From assembly GCA_017429205.1 (NCBI GenBank), contig JAFRPH010000014.1, positions 1-64,000 of the forward strand: DNA of 64,000 bases. Direction: 5' to 3'. The stretch comes from Bacteroidales bacterium. Lineage in GTDB: Bacteria; Bacteroidota; Bacteroidia; Bacteroidales; UBA932. Shown in pieces: positions 61,971-64,000 of this stretch. The notes under the pieces are model-generated. The model ran no database searches, was not told where the DNA came from, and was given only the letters and a program-made list of their open reading frames with translations. Within the stretch, counting starts at the first letter, position 1. Every line of letters starts with the position of its first letter. A program made the translations under genes and the position numbers.

Positions 61971-62015
61971 AAAAAGACCGTCCGCAAACCCCAGAGAAGG
62001 AGCGAGCGGACGGTC
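61971..62015 (-). terminator. Terminator of serC-serA
   Basis: Perfect 10-bp stem GACCGTCCGC (61976-61985) with GCGGACGGTC (62006-62015), and five U at the minus-strand exit (61971-61975), 21 bases after the serA stop. The loop repeats CCGCAAACCCC, also seen at 61899-61909. Confidence 0.85.
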
Positions 62016-62036
62016 ATAATCAGGCAGAGGGCAAAA

Positions 62037-62957
62037 CTACTTGTTCACCTGGAACTTCGTGCAGCCGGTAGCGAAGAAGTCCGCGATCTGGCGGGCGGCG
62101 GCGAGGCCGGCATTGATGTTGGCCTCAGAGGTCTGGGCTCCCATCTTCTTGGGCGTGGCAAAGACGCGGTAGCCGAAGTTCTTGGTGAGTTTGTCGTAGT
62201 TGTCCGGCATGACGTCGGTGACGTACTTCAGGTCCGGACGCTCCTCCAGGGCTTTCAGGAGACCTTCTTCGTCAATGACTTCCTTACGGGCGGTATTCAC
62301 GACCGTCGCGCCCTTGGGCATCTTCATGAGGAGGTCATAGCCGATGCTCCTGATGGTGGAAGGAAGGGCCGGGATGTGGATGGACAGGTAGTCGGAGTTC
62401 GCGTACAGCTCCTCCACGGAGTGGACGGGCTCGGCGCCGCCGGCGACGATCTGTTCGTCGGTGAGGAACGGGTCCAGGGCGTGGATGGTCATGCCGAGGG
62501 CCTTCGCCTTCTGGCCGACCAGCCGGCCCACGTTGCCATAGGCCTGGACACCAAGGCGCTTTCCCTGCAACTCGCTGCCGGTCGCCGGAGTGAAGTGCGT
62601 ACGCGCCATGAAGATCATCAGGCCGAGGGCGAGTTCCGCCACGGCATTGGAGTTCTGGCCAGGGGTGTTCATCACGACGACGCCATGCTCCGTGGCCGCG
62701 GCGAGATCGACATTGTCGTATCCCGCGCCGGCACGGACGACGATCTTGAGTTTCGGGGCGGCGGCGATGACCTCGGCCGTCACCTTGTCGGAACGGATAA
62801 TCATGGCCTCCACGTCCGCGACGGCGGCGACCAGGTCGCCCTGTTCCGCATATTTCTCGAGTTTCACGACCTCGTGACCGGCCTCGGTGAGGATATTCAC
62901 GATCCCTTCCACCGCCTTGGCGGCGAAAGGCTTCTGGGTAGCAAGTAAAACTTTCAT
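62037..62957 (-). CDS. serA: D-3-phosphoglycerate dehydrogenase, short type
   Basis: First enzyme of serine synthesis, oxidising 3-phosphoglycerate. 306 residues, without the C-terminal ACT regulatory domain. Rossmann motif GVQAYGNVGRLVG, NAVAELALGLM, and VNTARKEVIDEEGLL with the catalytic Arg. The usual Glu (in DVFPxEP) and His (HxGxxT) are replaced: DVMPDNYDKL and ATPKKMGAQTSEANINAG. From memory this KKMGAQT form is the common one in Bacteroidota, so the enzyme is probably active with a variant mechanism. It follows serC after a 150-base structured gap. Confidence 0.9.
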   Translation of the reverse strand: MKVLLATQKPFAAKAVEGIVNILTEAGHEVVKLEKYAEQGDLVAAVADVEAMIIRSDKVTAEVIAAAPKLKIVVRAGAGYDNVDLAAATEHGVVVMNTPGQNSNAVAELALGLMIFMARTHFTPATGSELQGKRLGVQAYGNVGRLVGQKAKALGMTIHALDPFLTDEQIVAGGAEPVHSVEELYANSDYLSIHIPALPSTIRSIGYDLLMKMPKGATVVNTARKEVIDEEGLLKALEERPDLKYVTDVMPDNYDKLTKNFGYRVFATPKKMGAQTSEANINAGLAAARQIADFFATGCTKFQVNK

Positions 62958-62975
62958 GTCAATTTATGTTTTGAT

Positions 62976-63119
62976 GAAGAAATGTGAAGTTCCGGGACCT
63001 GTGTATCAGAAACCTGTGGCCACCCTCGGCCGCATAAGAGGGAGGGGCCCATCGAAGATGGGAGGGGTCGCAAAGCGACGGTTTCTGATACTCAGGTCCC
63101 GGAACGGAATCATTTCTTC
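62976..63119. repeat. Large imperfect palindrome between serC and serA
   Basis: A 26-base left arm (62989-63014, from GTTCCGGGACCTG to CAGAAACC) is the inverse of 63080-63105 with one mismatch. The outer 9-mers GAAGAAATG (62976-62984) and CATTTCTTC (63111-63119) also pair, the latter inside the last serC codons. The 65-base interior holds three smaller hairpins: CCCTC/GAGGG, CCCATC-GAA-GATGGG and GTCGC-AAA-GCGAC. It could be an attenuator or processing structure setting the serC:serA ratio, or a palindromic mobile unit. Confidence 0.85.
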
Positions 63120-64000
63120 AAAGCTTCAAATTCCTTCATGCAGTCGACCAGGGCCTGGACATCCTCGACGGAGCAGGCATTGTAGATGGAGGCGCGGAAG
63201 CCGCCGACGGAGCGGTGGCCCTTGATGCCCACCATGCCGCGTTCCTTCGCGAAGGCGAAGAATTCGTCCTGCAGGTCCTCGTGGCCGGGAGCCATCACGA
63301 AGCAGACGTTCATCAGGGAACGGTCCTCCTTCACGGCGGTGCCGACGAACAGGGAGTTGCGGTCGATCTCGTCGTAGAGGATCTGCGCCTTCTTCTTGTT
63401 GATCTCGTACATGGCCTCGACGCCGCCGATGCCCTTGAGCCACTTGAGGGTTTCGGTCATCACGTAGATGGCGAACACCGGCGGGGTGTTGAACATGGAG
63501 AGCTTGTCGATGTGGGTGCGGTAGTCGAGCATCGTGGGGATGTAGCGGCTCACGCGGCCGAGGGAATCCTTCCGGATGATGGCGAAGATGACACCGGCAG
63601 GGCCGACGTTCTTCTGCGCGCCACCATAGATAAGGTCATACTTGGAAACGTCCACCGGACGGGACATGATGTCGGAAGACATGTCGGCGATGAGCGGACA
63701 CGGGACGTCCAGGTCCTCGTGGATCTCGGTGCCGTAGATGGTATTGTTGGTGGTGATGTGCAGGTAATCCAAGTCCGCCGGGACTTCGAAGCCCTTCGGG
63801 ATATAGGTGTAGTTCTTGTCTTTGGAGCTGGCGATGGCATAGGCGTCGCCGATGCCCTTGGCCTCCTTGAGCGCCTTGCTGGCCCAGACGCCGGTATCCA
63901 GGTAGGCGGCCTTTTTCTCCAGGTAGTTCATCGCGACATAGAGGAACTGGAGGGAGGCGCCGCCACCGAGGAAGACGACCTCGTGGGTATCGGGAATATG
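63110..64000 (-). CDS. serC: Phosphoserine aminotransferase (5' end outside the window)
   Basis: PLP enzyme making O-phosphoserine from 3-phosphohydroxypyruvate. The frame is open through the right edge (the reading continues ...[21 protein letters not shown]), so about 297 residues are seen and roughly 60 N-terminal residues are missing. The PLP lysine lies in [13 protein letters not shown], with [20 protein letters not shown] before it and [18 protein letters not shown] at the C terminus. It is upstream of serA in the same transcript, separated by the palindrome. Confidence 0.95.
   Translation of the reverse strand, partial: HIPDTHEVVFLGGGASLQFLYVAMNYLEKKAAYLDTGVWASKALKEAKGIGDAYAIASSKDKNYTYIPKGFEVPADLDYLHITTNNTIYGTEIHEDLDVPCPLIADMSSDIMSRPVDVSKYDLIYGGAQKNVGPAGVIFAIIRKDSLGRVSRYIPTMLDYRTHIDKLSMFNTPPVFAIYVMTETLKWLKGIGGVEAMYEINKKKAQILYDEIDRNSLFVGTAVKEDRSLMNVCFVMAPGHEDLQDEFFAFAKERGMVGIKGHRSVGGFRASIYNACSVEDVQALVDCMKEFEALKK

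Overview
The window reads as one contiguous chromosomal piece from a GC-rich (roughly 60%, by eye) member of the Bacteroidales. The evidence is a SusC/SusD pair, fimbrillin-like lipoproteins, DUF3127, the LptB/DnaX/SerA/SerC variants typical of the order, an HydABC-type [FeFe]-hydrogenase, and repeated use of the Bacteroidota promoter (TTG or TTTG, 19-20 bases, TAnnTTTG). An uncultured gut or rumen lineage related to Rikenellaceae/Cryptobacteroides is plausible, but that is inference. I saw no tRNA, rRNA or CRISPR array. No gene-free stretch exceeds about 250 bases.

Layout. 0-3.5 kb: efp, a sigma-54-type response regulator that lacks a DNA-binding domain, and an overlapping cmk-ispH pair. 3.5-12.8 kb: three fimbrillin-like lipoprotein genes, each preceded by a tiny ORF of one alignable family that ends exactly 13 bases before the lipoprotein start; dnaX-lptB lies between the first and second. 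12.9-16 kb: a secreted protein, an M16 peptidase and an SPFH protein. 16-20.5 kb: small membrane protein-dnaG-metG operon. 20.5-31.3 kb: hydrogenase region, with the maturases hydG-hydF facing a long opposite-strand operon that encodes the HydABC electron-bifurcating enzyme, a cysteine-free ferredoxin-like subunit, and a sensory-type [FeFe]-hydrogenase among two DRTGG proteins, two GHKL ATPases and a PHP protein. 31.5-35 kb: DUF3127, FKBP isomerase and RecQ.

35-48.2 kb: an eight-gene operon read leftwards (ROK regulator, two DUF4988-type lipoproteins, M64 peptidase, SusC, SusD, surface lipoprotein, outer-membrane barrel), probably a nutrient-uptake or protein/glycan utilisation locus. 48.5-58.8 kb: a two-module nonribosomal peptide synthetase (C-A-T-C-A-T-reductase) cotranscribed with a sensor/PP2C phosphatase/anti-sigma-kinase fusion and a STAS antagonist, with a divergent Sfp-type phosphopantetheinyl transferase. 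This is the best candidate for an undescribed system: a reduced (aldehyde or alcohol) dipeptide pathway tied to a partner-switching signalling module. 58.8-64 kb: the serC-serA-DUF1015 neighbourhood, split by a Myb-like DNA-binding protein and a Y1/RAYT transposase with REP-like palindromes; a very large imperfect palindrome separates serC from serA. A second dispersed palindrome is inserted in frame in lptB, dnaX (twice) and the M16 gene.
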